This document shows positions 56,064 to 63,946 of a stretch of DNA of 64,000 nucleotides, piece after piece; positions within the stretch are counted from its first letter, which is position 1, and each line of letters opens with the position of its first letter. A model generated the notes under the pieces. That model ran no database searches. It saw nothing but the letters and a program-made list of their open reading frames with translations, and was not told where the DNA came from. Location of the stretch: positions 620,001-684,000 of the forward strand of contig NZ_JAERVL010000001.1 in the NCBI RefSeq assembly GCF_016745835.1. Reading direction: 5' to 3'. The position numbers and the translations under genes are program-made. The stretch is from Caldalkalibacillus salinus. Its GTDB lineage: Bacteria; Bacillota; Bacilli; Caldalkalibacillales; JCM-10596.

Positions 56064-56822
56064 ATGCTCTCAATAGAACGTCATGAGAAAATTTTAGAGC
56101 TACTTAACAAAAAAAGAGTGGTCAAAGTGTCAGAGCTCAGTCAAACCTTGCGAGTCACAGAGAAAACCATTCGTATAGACCTAGAACAGTTAGAAGAGCA
56201 AAACCTGCTCAAAAGAATACATGGTGGCGCGATTTTAGCTGAAGATGGTCACACGATGCTTCCGATAAAGGAACGTCAGTCTCGTAATAGCCATGTGAAG
56301 CAAGCTATAACGGAACAAGCACTGCCGATGATAACGGAGGGAGATACCATTCTACTAGATGGAGGCAGTACAACACTGGCCTTAGCTGAGAAATTAGGGG
56401 ACAAGCCGGTCACCGTCATTACAAACGATATTCAGATCGCGCACGTCTTGTTAGAGAAAGAAAAGGTGCAGTTGATGGTCTTAGGCGGCACGAGGATTGA
56501 TACAACAGCTTCACTCATAGGGACACAGGCTATAAATGAATTGCAAAAAATCCACGTAAATCATCTGTTTCTGGGAACGACAGGGATCCATCCTACTCGA
56601 GGGTTAACGGTCTTTAATAGTCTTCATGCAGACTGGAAGAAGCAAATCATGCAAATCGCAAACCACATTACACTGTTAGTGGACGCCACTAAAGTAGGGA
56701 AAATCGCTTTAATACAGTACGCTGAAGTGTCTGACATCGATCATATGATCACGGATGACCAAGTTGACCGCTCGCTACTTGGCGATCTGGAACAAAAAGG
56801 TGTCAATGTGACAGTGGTATAA
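56064..56822 (+). CDS. DeoR-family transcriptional repressor of the kdu genes
   Basis: 252 residues from ATG 56064 (SD AAAGGAGGA). The earlier in-frame start would add an untypical hydrophobic tail. N-terminal winged HTH IERHEKILELLNKKRVVKVSELSQTLRVTEKTIRIDLEQLEEQNLLKRIHGGAIL is the classic DeoR pattern, with the C-terminal DeoRC effector domain (TILLDGGSTTLALAEKLGDKPVTVITNDIQIAHVL; HLFLGTTGIHPTRGLT). Ligands of this fold are phosphosugars. It precedes kduI-kduD and shares an operator-like motif with them, so it probably represses them and itself. Confidence 0.9.
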   Translation: MLSIERHEKILELLNKKRVVKVSELSQTLRVTEKTIRIDLEQLEEQNLLKRIHGGAILAEDGHTMLPIKERQSRNSHVKQAITEQALPMITEGDTILLDGGSTTLALAEKLGDKPVTVITNDIQIAHVLLEKEKVQLMVLGGTRIDTTASLIGTQAINELQKIHVNHLFLGTTGIHPTRGLTVFNSLHADWKKQIMQIANHITLLVDATKVGKIALIQYAEVSDIDHMITDDQVDRSLLGDLEQKGVNVTVV

Positions 56823-56836
56823 AAGTCAAAAAATTG

Positions 56837-56864
56837 TTGCGATTCAAACCAAGTGTGATAAAAT
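56837..56864 (+). promoter_or_regulatory. Promoter of kduI-kduD
   Basis: TTGCGA (56837-56842), a 16-bp spacer and TAAAAT (56859-56864). The operator-like site follows at 56873-56889. Confidence 0.55.
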
Positions 56865-56872
56865 ATAAACTA

Positions 56873-56889
56873 TAACAAACATAAACGAA
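56873..56889 (-). promoter_or_regulatory. Candidate DeoR-type operator before kduI
   Basis: TAACAAACATAAACGAA on the plus strand; its reverse complement, TTCGTTTATGTTTGTTA, matches the site at 56020-56036 in 15 of 17 positions. It lies just after the -10, suited to repression. Confidence 0.5.
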
Positions 56890-56910
56890 CAATTTGAGGA
56901 GGTTGTTATA

Positions 56911-57741
56911 GTGGAAACGAGATACGCGACGAACCCCGAAGACGTTAAACATTACACAACGGATAGGTTGAGAAAGGAATTTTTAATAGAGAACTTGTTT
57001 CAAACGGGTGAATTAAACATGGCTTATAGTCATCATGATCGGATGGTGATCGGAGGGGCTGTACCGACATCATCACCTTTAAAGCTAGACGCAGGCGATT
57101 ATTTAAAAACGAATTATTTTCTTGAGCGTCGTGAGATCGGCATTATAAATATCGGTTCTAAAGGCGTTGTTAAGGTGAACGGGGAAGAGTATACGCTCGA
57201 TAAAAGAGATTGTTTATACGTGGGACTTGGTCACGAGGACGTCACCTTCCACAGTGCGGATCCTCAAAATCCAGCACGTTTATATATGATTTCGAGCCTG
57301 GCGCACACGCAATACCCTACACAGAAACTGGCGATTGACAAAGCAACGCCTGTACATATGGGGTCTTCAGAAGAGTGTAACGAACGAACGATTTATCAAT
57401 ATATTCACGCAAACGGTATCCAAAGCTGTCAGCTCATGATGGGGATGACCTTGCTCCAACCAGGAAGCAACTGGAATACAATGCCAGCACACTTGCATGA
57501 TCGTCGTGCTGAAGTTTATTTATACTTTGATATGAATGATACGGGACGTGTCTTCCACTTCATGGGAGAGCCACAGGAAACACGTCACCTCGTTGTCAGC
57601 AATGAGCAGGCCGTGATTTCACCAAGCTGGTCTATTCACTCCGGTGCCGGCACAAGTCACTATACATTCATCTGGGCCATGGCAGGGGAAAACTATACAT
57701 TTAAAGACATGGACTTTGTTGACATGAAGGATTTGAGATAA
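56911..57741 (+). CDS. kduI: 5-keto-4-deoxyuronate isomerase
   Basis: 276 residues. Converts 5-keto-4-deoxyuronate to 2,5-diketo-3-deoxygluconate, in the route from unsaturated uronates to KDG. Cupin-type zinc site H194, H196, E201 in MPAHLHDRRAEVYLYFDM and H243 in SWSIHSGAGTSHYTF. N-terminal VIGGAVPTSSPLKL and GIINIGSKGVVKVNGEEY fit the family. GTG 56911 follows GAGGAGG. The next gene, 27 nt on, is kduD. Confidence 0.96.
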   Translation: METRYATNPEDVKHYTTDRLRKEFLIENLFQTGELNMAYSHHDRMVIGGAVPTSSPLKLDAGDYLKTNYFLERREIGIINIGSKGVVKVNGEEYTLDKRDCLYVGLGHEDVTFHSADPQNPARLYMISSLAHTQYPTQKLAIDKATPVHMGSSEECNERTIYQYIHANGIQSCQLMMGMTLLQPGSNWNTMPAHLHDRRAEVYLYFDMNDTGRVFHFMGEPQETRHLVVSNEQAVISPSWSIHSGAGTSHYTFIWAMAGENYTFKDMDFVDMKDLR

Positions 57742-57767
57742 ACGAGACAGACATCGGAGGTGATAAG

Positions 57768-58529
57768 ATGAGTATAGAGAATATGTTCTCACTGAAAGGA
57801 AAAACAGCATTGGTTACTGGCGCTAGAACAGGGATAGGACAAGCGATTGCAGTGGGCTTGGCACAGGCTGGCGCAAATCTTATCCTTTTGGGCCATAGAG
57901 ATAATATGCAGGAAACATCCCAATTGGTCAGTGAAGCAGGCGTGAAATCGCAAACGGTGTTGCTTGACCTGTCTAAGCCGGATAAAGTGGCGCCTTTTTG
58001 CCAGGATTTACTTGCTGAACATCGAGTTGATATCCTCGTCAACAACGCGGGGATTATTCGGAGAGAGCCAGCTGTCGATTTTTCCTATGACAATTGGGAG
58101 TCCGTGATTGATACGAACCTCAATGCGTTATTCGTGTTAAGTCAACACATCGCTAAGCCTATGCTCGAAAGGGGATATGGGAAGATCATTAATATCGCCT
58201 CACTCCTATCCTTTCAAGGGGGAATTACCGTTCCTTCTTATGCTGCTAGTAAACATGCGGTAGCCGGTTTAACGAAAGCGTTGGCCAATGAATGGGCGCA
58301 AAAAGGGATACAAGTCAATGCGATCGCCCCTGGGTACATTTCGACAAATAATACACAAGCGTTACGTGAAAATGAAGAGCGTAATGCTGCAATCCTGTCC
58401 CGAATCCCGACGGGGCGCTGGGGCGAACCAGATGATCTCGCAGGGGCAGCCGTTTTCTTGGCCTCTCCAGCTTCAAATTATGTGAATGGTCATGTGTTAG
58501 TGGTTGACGGTGGGTGGATGGCAAGGTAA
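57768..58529 (+). CDS. kduD: 2-dehydro-3-deoxy-D-gluconate 5-dehydrogenase
   Basis: 253-residue short-chain dehydrogenase. NAD motif VTGARTGIGQAIAVGLA (residues 16-32), NNAG at 92-95, catalytic S145, Y158 and K162 (SYAASKHAVAGLTKALANEW). It reduces diketo-3-deoxygluconate to KDG. Adjacency to kduI and the segment NAGIIRREP support KduD over a generic SDR. SD GGAGGTG precedes the ATG. KdgK and KdgA genes are not in the window. Confidence 0.95.
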   Translation: MSIENMFSLKGKTALVTGARTGIGQAIAVGLAQAGANLILLGHRDNMQETSQLVSEAGVKSQTVLLDLSKPDKVAPFCQDLLAEHRVDILVNNAGIIRREPAVDFSYDNWESVIDTNLNALFVLSQHIAKPMLERGYGKIINIASLLSFQGGITVPSYAASKHAVAGLTKALANEWAQKGIQVNAIAPGYISTNNTQALRENEERNAAILSRIPTGRWGEPDDLAGAAVFLASPASNYVNGHVLVVDGGWMAR

Positions 58530-58535
58530 AAAAAA

Positions 58536-58573
58536 GGGTGGCTGTGAGGTTTAATAACGGACCACAGTCACCC
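58536..58573. terminator. Bidirectional terminator between kduD and the formate operon
   Basis: GGGTGGCTGTG and CACAGTCACCC pair (one G-U) around 16 nt. The minus-strand side is followed by eight T, the plus side by TGTTTGTC. Confidence 0.8.
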
Positions 58574-58593
58574 TGTTTGTCTTAAACGCCCAT

Positions 58594-58722
58594 TCAACTT
58601 TCTGTCGGTGGTGTTTCCTCGATGTGTCTGTCATGGATACAATCCTCACAAACCCCATAAATATCGTGTTCTTCCTCATGATACTCCTCACTCTTACCGC
58701 ATACCTCACAGATTTTAGGCAC
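58594..58722 (-). CDS. 42-residue zinc-ribbon protein at the end of the formate operon
   Basis: GTG 58722 follows AAAAGGAG by 8 nt and starts MPKICEVCGKSEEYHEEEHD, followed by IYGVCEDCIHDRHIEETPPTES and TGA. Two CxxC pairs (C5-x-x-C8 and a second in VCEDC) form a likely zinc or iron site. It lies 28 bp after an HMA-like gene on the same strand and just before the terminator, so it is most likely the last gene of the formate operon. No family name was recognised. Confidence 0.75.
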   Translation of the reverse strand: MPKICEVCGKSEEYHEEEHDIYGVCEDCIHDRHIEETPPTES

Positions 58723-58750
58723 CTATTCTCACTCCTTTTACATGATTGGC

Positions 58751-58984
58751 CTACTGTTTGATTGGGCCTTCAGCATTCCGTATCTGGAATCCACAATCGG
58801 CTATCGCTTGTTCGAAGTCTTGGACTGAAGCCGCATTCTCGTTGTATGAAATAGTGGCCTCTTTTTGATCTAAGTGGATTTCAACCTTACGAATACCCCA
58901 AACATCGTGCAGGACGCCACTGATGAGTTCAGCATCCTCAGGTGTATTCATATCCTCTAATAATAGGGTTTTCTTGGTGACCAT
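58751..58984 (-). CDS. HMA-like ferredoxin-fold small protein
   Basis: 77 residues. TLLLEDMNTPEDAELISGVLHDVWGIRKVEIHLDQKEATISYNENAASVQDFEQAIADCGF has the beta-alpha-beta-beta-alpha-beta spacing of heavy-metal-associated domains such as CopZ. The usual MxCxxC metal site is replaced by DMNTPED, so it is unlikely to be a classical copper chaperone. A single Cys lies near the C-terminus. SD AAAGGAGTG precedes the ATG. It is 50 nt after the DUF1641 gene in the same operon. Confidence 0.7.
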   Translation of the reverse strand: MVTKKTLLLEDMNTPEDAELISGVLHDVWGIRKVEIHLDQKEATISYNENAASVQDFEQAIADCGFQIRNAEGPIKQ

Positions 58985-59034
58985 TTGATTGCACTCCTTT
59001 TATTCCTTCTCTTTAGAAGCAAAAGTCAGCATCA

Positions 59035-59529
59035 TTAGTGTGGGTTTTGAGACTGTTGTTGTTTCTTTAATTCAACGCCCATGCCTTTTAACAGTCCGGT
59101 CATGGCAGAAAGAGCAGAAAGGACATCAGGGTCATTCATTGACTTGATTAACTGCCATTTACTTACCTTATCTGGCGATGTGTTGATATGGGTCATGCCT
59201 TTGTTGGCGGCTCCCAGAATCGTATTCAGTTGGTCCGGGTCAATTTCTCCTATCAGTTGAAAGAGATTGATGCCGTTTTTGATTGTACGATGCATGTGAG
59301 GCTGGTTTAACTGTTCAACACCGATGACGCCAATTTTATCGCGTGTCCTTAACATGCCTTTGAGGATGTCTAGAACCCCCGCTTCTTGCAGCTCTTTAAG
59401 GATATCCAGAGTTGTGGTGATGGCTTCTTTGTTATGGGCGATGAGCGAGAGTAGCTCATCGAGTGCCATCGCTTGTCGTTCGGCAGGGGTCGGTTCATGT
59501 TTTTCAATGTGACTGATCGCCTTGGCCAT
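59035..59529 (-). CDS. DUF1641 protein, FdhA-associated
   Basis: 164 residues from ATG 59529 (SD GAGGGA), preferred to ATG 59550. Helical protein with ALDELLSLIAHNKEAITTTLDILKELQEAGVLDILKGMLRTRDKIGVIG, then VSKWQLIKSMNDPDVLSALSAMTGLLKGMGVELKK. DUF1641 genes often follow large formate dehydrogenase genes in Bacillus (as with B. subtilis yrhD after yrhE, recalled), and it may be an accessory subunit. Its start overlaps the end of the fdhA frame by 26 nt, implying coupled translation. Confidence 0.85.
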   Translation of the reverse strand: MAKAISHIEKHEPTPAERQAMALDELLSLIAHNKEAITTTLDILKELQEAGVLDILKGMLRTRDKIGVIGVEQLNQPHMHRTIKNGINLFQLIGEIDPDQLNTILGAANKGMTHINTSPDKVSKWQLIKSMNDPDVLSALSAMTGLLKGMGVELKKQQQSQNPH

Positions 59530-62500
59530 GGTCGCTTCCCTCACTTTCAATCATTTCTGGAATGGGTACAAAATCAGGTCTAGACCACTTCTTCTCCACC
59601 TCAACGCCAATATGAGGCTGCGGATTTCCAAAGCGGTGATTTTTTCTTGGAAGAGGAGAAGGGCCCTCTGATTCAAGCACTTCCATTTTCACCTGCATCT
59701 CCTTATAGTTCGGTGTATGGGTTATTTTATCGTGATAGCTACTTGTGAGCTTATTGACGGCAGAACGATCCTCACGCGTATTCATGGGTAGATACAATTC
59801 GTTATCGTGGACACGATCAGAGACGAGTACCCTCACTTCTGCTTCACCATACGGGGAGGTTAGTTTGACTAACGCTCCAGATTGGAGGCCTCTTTCCTCA
59901 GCAAGTTCAGGTGATACCTCCAACCAAGGATTCGGCACTTTTTCTGTAATGGACGCCACACGATAAGTCATATTCCCTTCGTGGAAGTGCTCTAACAGAC
60001 GCCCGTTGTTTAAATGCAGGTCATAATCGTCTCCCACATCTAACGGTGGTGTCCAATCTACAGGGAACAAGCGTGCTTTGCCATCTGGGAAGCCAAAGGC
60101 GTCCTCATAGAGAAGGGGCGAGTCTGTCCCATCCTTGTCCACGGGCCAAAGCAAGCTTTTCCAGCCTTCCAATCGTTCATAGCTTACGCCTGAAAAAATA
60201 GGGGCTAAGCTAGCAACCTCATCCATAACGTCTCCTGGGTGCTTGTAATCCCAATCCGCACCAAGGGCGTTCGCCACTTCTTGGAAAATCTCCCAATCCG
60301 GTTTGCTGTCTCCGAGGGGTTCAAACACCTGGTATAAACGCTGGATACGACGTTCCGTGTTCGTAAACGTTCCTTCCTTTTCTAGACTTGGAGAAGCAGG
60401 TAAGACAACATCGGCGAACTTGGCCGTTTTAGATAAGAAAATGTCTTGAACAACGAAAAAGTCGAGCTTCTCAAACGCGGCTTCCACGTGGTTGATGTTG
60501 GAGTCTACGAGCCCCATTTCCTCACCGAACAGATACATCGCTTTGACTTTGCCATCATGGATGGCTTCTACAATCTGGTGGTTATTAAGCCCTGGTTTTT
60601 TCGGTATGTCTGTTCCCCATGCTTTTTCATAGCGTTCGCGAACCTGTTCGTTCTCTATGGGCTCATAACCAGGCAGCCAAGCGGGCATTGTTCCGAAGTC
60701 ACAGGCGCCTTGGACATTGTTGTGTCCACGAAGGGGGTAGCCTCCTGTGCCAGGTTTACCGTAGTTTCCAGTCACAATGAGTAAGTTTGAGATGGCGGTA
60801 CTCGTATCCGAACCTCCCATGTGCTGTGTGACGCCCATCGCCCATAAAATGCACATCGTTTTTGCTTCATGAATCATGGTGGCCAGTTCAATCAGCCGAT
60901 CTTGACTGATACCTGTAATCTCTTCCGCATAGGCCAGCGTATATTTTTCGAGTGACGCGGCGTAGTCTTCATAGCCGTTGACTCTATCTTTGATAAAGTT
61001 TTCGTCATGCCAGCCCTGATCGATGATATACTTGGTGATGGCGTTCAGCCACACGAGGTCTGTGCCGGGTTTCGGTCTGATATGAAAATCTGAACGCTGC
61101 AATAACTCATGATCTCGGATATCTGCTACAGCGATCTTCTGGTGCCCCAGTTTTTGGGCCCTTTTGACTCTTGTGGCCAATACGGGGTGCGATTCGGCCG
61201 GATTAGCACCCACAACGAACACAAGCTCAGAGCTGGCGATGTCTTTTATGCTTCCTGAGTCCCCACCGTAACCGACTGTCCGCATCAGACCAGCTGTGGC
61301 AGGGGATTGGCAGTATCGGGAGCAGTTATCGACATTATTCGTTTTGAAAATCGCACGAGATAGCTTCTGGAATAGGTAGTTTTCCTCATTGGTACATTTC
61401 GAAGAGGCAATAAAGCCCAGAGCGTCAGGCCCGTGCGTGTCCATTGTTTCTTTCAACTTAGAGGCTACAAGGCTTATGGCTTCCTCCCACGACGCTTCTA
61501 CAAATTTATCGCCTTGACGAATTAACGGTGTCGTTAATCTGTCTTCACTATTGACGAAATCCCAGCCCCATTTCCCTTTGACACATGTCGAGATCCCATT
61601 AACGGGGGCATTATCCTGAGGTTGAACCTTAAGAATTTCACGATCATCTTTTGTCCATACTTCGAAGCTACAACCGACACCACAGTATGTACATACGGTT
61701 TTGGTTCGTTTAATACGATCTTCACGCATGGTGGCCTCAATATTGGAGACCGCAAAGATCTCCTTATAACCGGGTTCGACTTCTTTCGTTAAATCAATCA
61801 TAGGTTCAAGGACATCTTTGGGCATGCCCGTCATGTACCCCGCTTCACCGAGCATAGATTTTTCCATTAAGGCGTTACACGGACAGACTGTCACACAATG
61901 CCCACAGGACACACAGGATGATTCATTAATGGGCACATCATCGTCCCAAATTACACGTGGTCGTTCGCGTTCCCAGTCAATGCTCAATACCTCACTCACT
62001 TGGACATCCTGACAAGCCTCAACGCACAGCCCACATAAGATACATTGATCCGGTTCGTAGCGGTACATAGGGTGCGAGTTATCTGGTGGGTACGGTTTAG
62101 CCTCAAAGTCGTATTTTTGATGTTCAATTCCTAGGTGCTCGGCCGTATTGTGCACTTCGCAATTGCCGTTATTATTATCACAAACCGTACAGTACAGCTC
62201 ATGATTTTTTAAGATACGAGACATCCCTTCATACTGTGCTTCTTGCGTCTTTTCCGACGTGGTATCTACTGTCATACCCGGCTTTGCTTGAGTGGTACAA
62301 GCTCTTTTCAGTTCGCCATCGACTTCGACGTAACAAGTGTCACAAGTCTGTACGACACCGATCCCCAGCTGTGGCTGATAAGAACAGATTCCAGGAATGT
62401 ACACGTCACTATACGCCTTGGCCACTTCAAAAATCGATTGTTCCGGACTCGCTTCAAAAGTTTGGCCATCGATTTTAATCGTGAAATTTTGTTCACTCAT
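59504..62500 (-). CDS. Formate dehydrogenase, molybdenum/tungsten alpha subunit (YrhE/YjgC-like), Cys form
   Basis: About 998 residues, cytoplasmic. N-terminal [2Fe-2S] ferredoxin-like domain (CSYQPQLG, TCDTCYVEV, RACTTQ), His/Cys cluster (HELYCTVCDNNNGNCEVH), two [4Fe-4S] sites (CILCGLCVEACQ and CVSCGHCVTVCPCNA), then the molybdopterin domain with its own [4Fe-4S] (CTYCGVGC) and active-site Cys in NCSRYCQSPATAG, where E. coli FdhF has selenocysteine. A C-terminal molybdopterin-binding domain ends the protein (LHLNNGRLLEHFHEGNMT). It oxidises formate to CO2. ATG 62500 sits 7 nt after GGAGG; ATG 62506 is too close to it. Confidence 0.92.
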   Translation of the reverse strand: MSEQNFTIKIDGQTFEASPEQSIFEVAKAYSDVYIPGICSYQPQLGIGVVQTCDTCYVEVDGELKRACTTQAKPGMTVDTTSEKTQEAQYEGMSRILKNHELYCTVCDNNNGNCEVHNTAEHLGIEHQKYDFEAKPYPPDNSHPMYRYEPDQCILCGLCVEACQDVQVSEVLSIDWERERPRVIWDDDVPINESSCVSCGHCVTVCPCNALMEKSMLGEAGYMTGMPKDVLEPMIDLTKEVEPGYKEIFAVSNIEATMREDRIKRTKTVCTYCGVGCSFEVWTKDDREILKVQPQDNAPVNGISTCVKGKWGWDFVNSEDRLTTPLIRQGDKFVEASWEEAISLVASKLKETMDTHGPDALGFIASSKCTNEENYLFQKLSRAIFKTNNVDNCSRYCQSPATAGLMRTVGYGGDSGSIKDIASSELVFVVGANPAESHPVLATRVKRAQKLGHQKIAVADIRDHELLQRSDFHIRPKPGTDLVWLNAITKYIIDQGWHDENFIKDRVNGYEDYAASLEKYTLAYAEEITGISQDRLIELATMIHEAKTMCILWAMGVTQHMGGSDTSTAISNLLIVTGNYGKPGTGGYPLRGHNNVQGACDFGTMPAWLPGYEPIENEQVRERYEKAWGTDIPKKPGLNNHQIVEAIHDGKVKAMYLFGEEMGLVDSNINHVEAAFEKLDFFVVQDIFLSKTAKFADVVLPASPSLEKEGTFTNTERRIQRLYQVFEPLGDSKPDWEIFQEVANALGADWDYKHPGDVMDEVASLAPIFSGVSYERLEGWKSLLWPVDKDGTDSPLLYEDAFGFPDGKARLFPVDWTPPLDVGDDYDLHLNNGRLLEHFHEGNMTYRVASITEKVPNPWLEVSPELAEERGLQSGALVKLTSPYGEAEVRVLVSDRVHDNELYLPMNTREDRSAVNKLTSSYHDKITHTPNYKEMQVKMEVLESEGPSPLPRKNHRFGNPQPHIGVEVEKKWSRPDFVPIPEMIESEGSDHGQGDQSH

Positions 62501-62529
62501 GTTCATACCTCCAAATAAGATCTAACATG

Positions 62530-63774
62530 CTATGCCTGTTGCAGCTCTCGACGTTCTTTCCTAATCGCTTTGCGCATGAACAGAGATACACCTAAAGCTG
62601 TTGCGAGTAAAAAGGCAAAAACGTAAAACGTCAGGGTATAACTTTGAGTTGTTTCCCTTAAGTAGGCCACAACCATCGGTCCTAAAATTCCCGCCGTAGA
62701 CCACGATGTTAATAAGTAACCATGAATGGCGCCTAACTGCTTTGTCCCAAACAAATCTCCTATGAAAGCGGGTAGGGAAGCAAAACCACCGCCGTACATG
62801 GTCAGTATGATGTAAATAATGATTTGAAAGAGCAGCGCACTCGTGATAAAAGGTAACAGTAAGAAGAAGGCCAATTGAGCGATGAAAAAGATAACAAAAA
62901 CATTCGGACGACCAATATAATCTGAAATAGTGGCCCAGCCGACTCGTCCTCCACCATTAAAGAGACCCATGACCCCGACCATAGTGGCGGCTGCAATCTC
63001 AGTCATGCCCACCATTTCTTGGGCCATTGGCGAAGCGATCGAAATGAGCATAATGCCGGCCGAAATATTAATGAGCATCATCCACCAGAGCATCCAGAAT
63101 CGACCTGTTCTCACTGCTTCGCTCGCCGTCATTTGAGAAAGGTCCTGCTTCACTTCAACCTGTCCTTTATCATTCGTTTCCTTCATGCTAGCCGGCTTCC
63201 AATCTTGCGGTGGTTTGGCAATATAACTGGCACCGAGGGCCATCAATATAAAGTAGACGGAGCCTAAGATATAAAAAGTAGCAGGGATCCCCACGGTCGC
63301 CATCAGTAGCTCTGCACCTGGACCAGCGACTAACGCGCCGGCACCAAAACCAAAAACGGCCATCCCTGTTGCTAAACCACGACGATCTGGAAACCATTTG
63401 ATCAGTGTGGACACGGGGGAGATATAACCTATCCCTAGCCCAATCCCACCAATGACCCCAAACATCAGGTAAAAACCATAAAGTGAACCCATGCTTAAGG
63501 CAAAGCCTGCCCCAATCATTCCCCCACTAAACAGGATTGCAGCAAGGAAGGCAGAGATACGTGGCCCGCGCTTCTCAACAAAACGCCCAAAAATAGCCGT
63601 AGAGAGTCCTAAAAAGAAGATAGCAATAGTAAAAGAAAAAGCCACATCTGTAGCGTTCCAACCGTACGTTTCAGAGAAAGGCTGTTTATAAACGCTATAA
63701 GCATAGATAGATCCAATCGACAAGTGAATGGCGATCGCACTTAATGCAATGAGCCAACGATTTTTTTCTTTCAT
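62530..63774 (-). CDS. OFA-family MFS transporter (oxalate/formate antiporter-like)
   Basis: About 414 residues with twelve predicted helices. Starts MKEKNRWLIALSAIAIHLSIGSIYAYSVYKQPFSETYGW, typical of OFA transporters, with MFGVIGGIGLGIGYISPVSTLIKWFPDRRGLATGMAVFGFGAGALV and LFGTKQLGAIHGYLLTSWSTAGILGPMVVAYL. ATG 63774 behind AAGGTGGGG is preferred over the upstream GTG. It lies 29 nt before fdhA on the same strand, so formate or oxalate supply for FdhA is likely. The exact substrate is an inference. Confidence 0.88.
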   Translation of the reverse strand: MKEKNRWLIALSAIAIHLSIGSIYAYSVYKQPFSETYGWNATDVAFSFTIAIFFLGLSTAIFGRFVEKRGPRISAFLAAILFSGGMIGAGFALSMGSLYGFYLMFGVIGGIGLGIGYISPVSTLIKWFPDRRGLATGMAVFGFGAGALVAGPGAELLMATVGIPATFYILGSVYFILMALGASYIAKPPQDWKPASMKETNDKGQVEVKQDLSQMTASEAVRTGRFWMLWWMMLINISAGIMLISIASPMAQEMVGMTEIAAATMVGVMGLFNGGGRVGWATISDYIGRPNVFVIFFIAQLAFFLLLPFITSALLFQIIIYIILTMYGGGFASLPAFIGDLFGTKQLGAIHGYLLTSWSTAGILGPMVVAYLRETTQSYTLTFYVFAFLLATALGVSLFMRKAIRKERRELQQA

Positions 63775-63829
63775 CGCAATCCCCACCTTTTATTATTCTT
63801 TTAATTATCAGTGTCCTGAATGTGTCTTA

Positions 63830-63946
63830 ATTATGCATAGCCTCGAGTTCCTGTATATATCGCCTGAAGTAAAATAGAAAAACCCTACGGAAGTGTCAAT
63901 CTTTCTATCCGTAGGGCAATGCATAATCTTTAGGGGAATGCATAAT
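63830..63946. repeat. Three ATGCATAAT sites upstream of the formate operon
   Basis: ATTATGCAT at 63830-63838 (inverted) and AATGCATAAT at 63918-63927 and 63937-63946, the last two 19 bp apart. They lie in the region where the OFA-fdh promoter is expected and may be binding sites of an unidentified regulator. Confidence 0.4.
63883..63916 (-). terminator. Terminator of a minus-strand gene beyond the window
   Basis: CCCTACGGA and TCCGTAGGG pair around 16 nt. On the minus strand TTTTTCTATTTT follows. It would end a transcription unit entering from the right. Confidence 0.65.

Noticed and set aside
59745-60784. Plus-strand frames within the formate dehydrogenase gene
   Set aside because: They are antisense to a well-supported 998-residue enzyme with all cofactor motifs.
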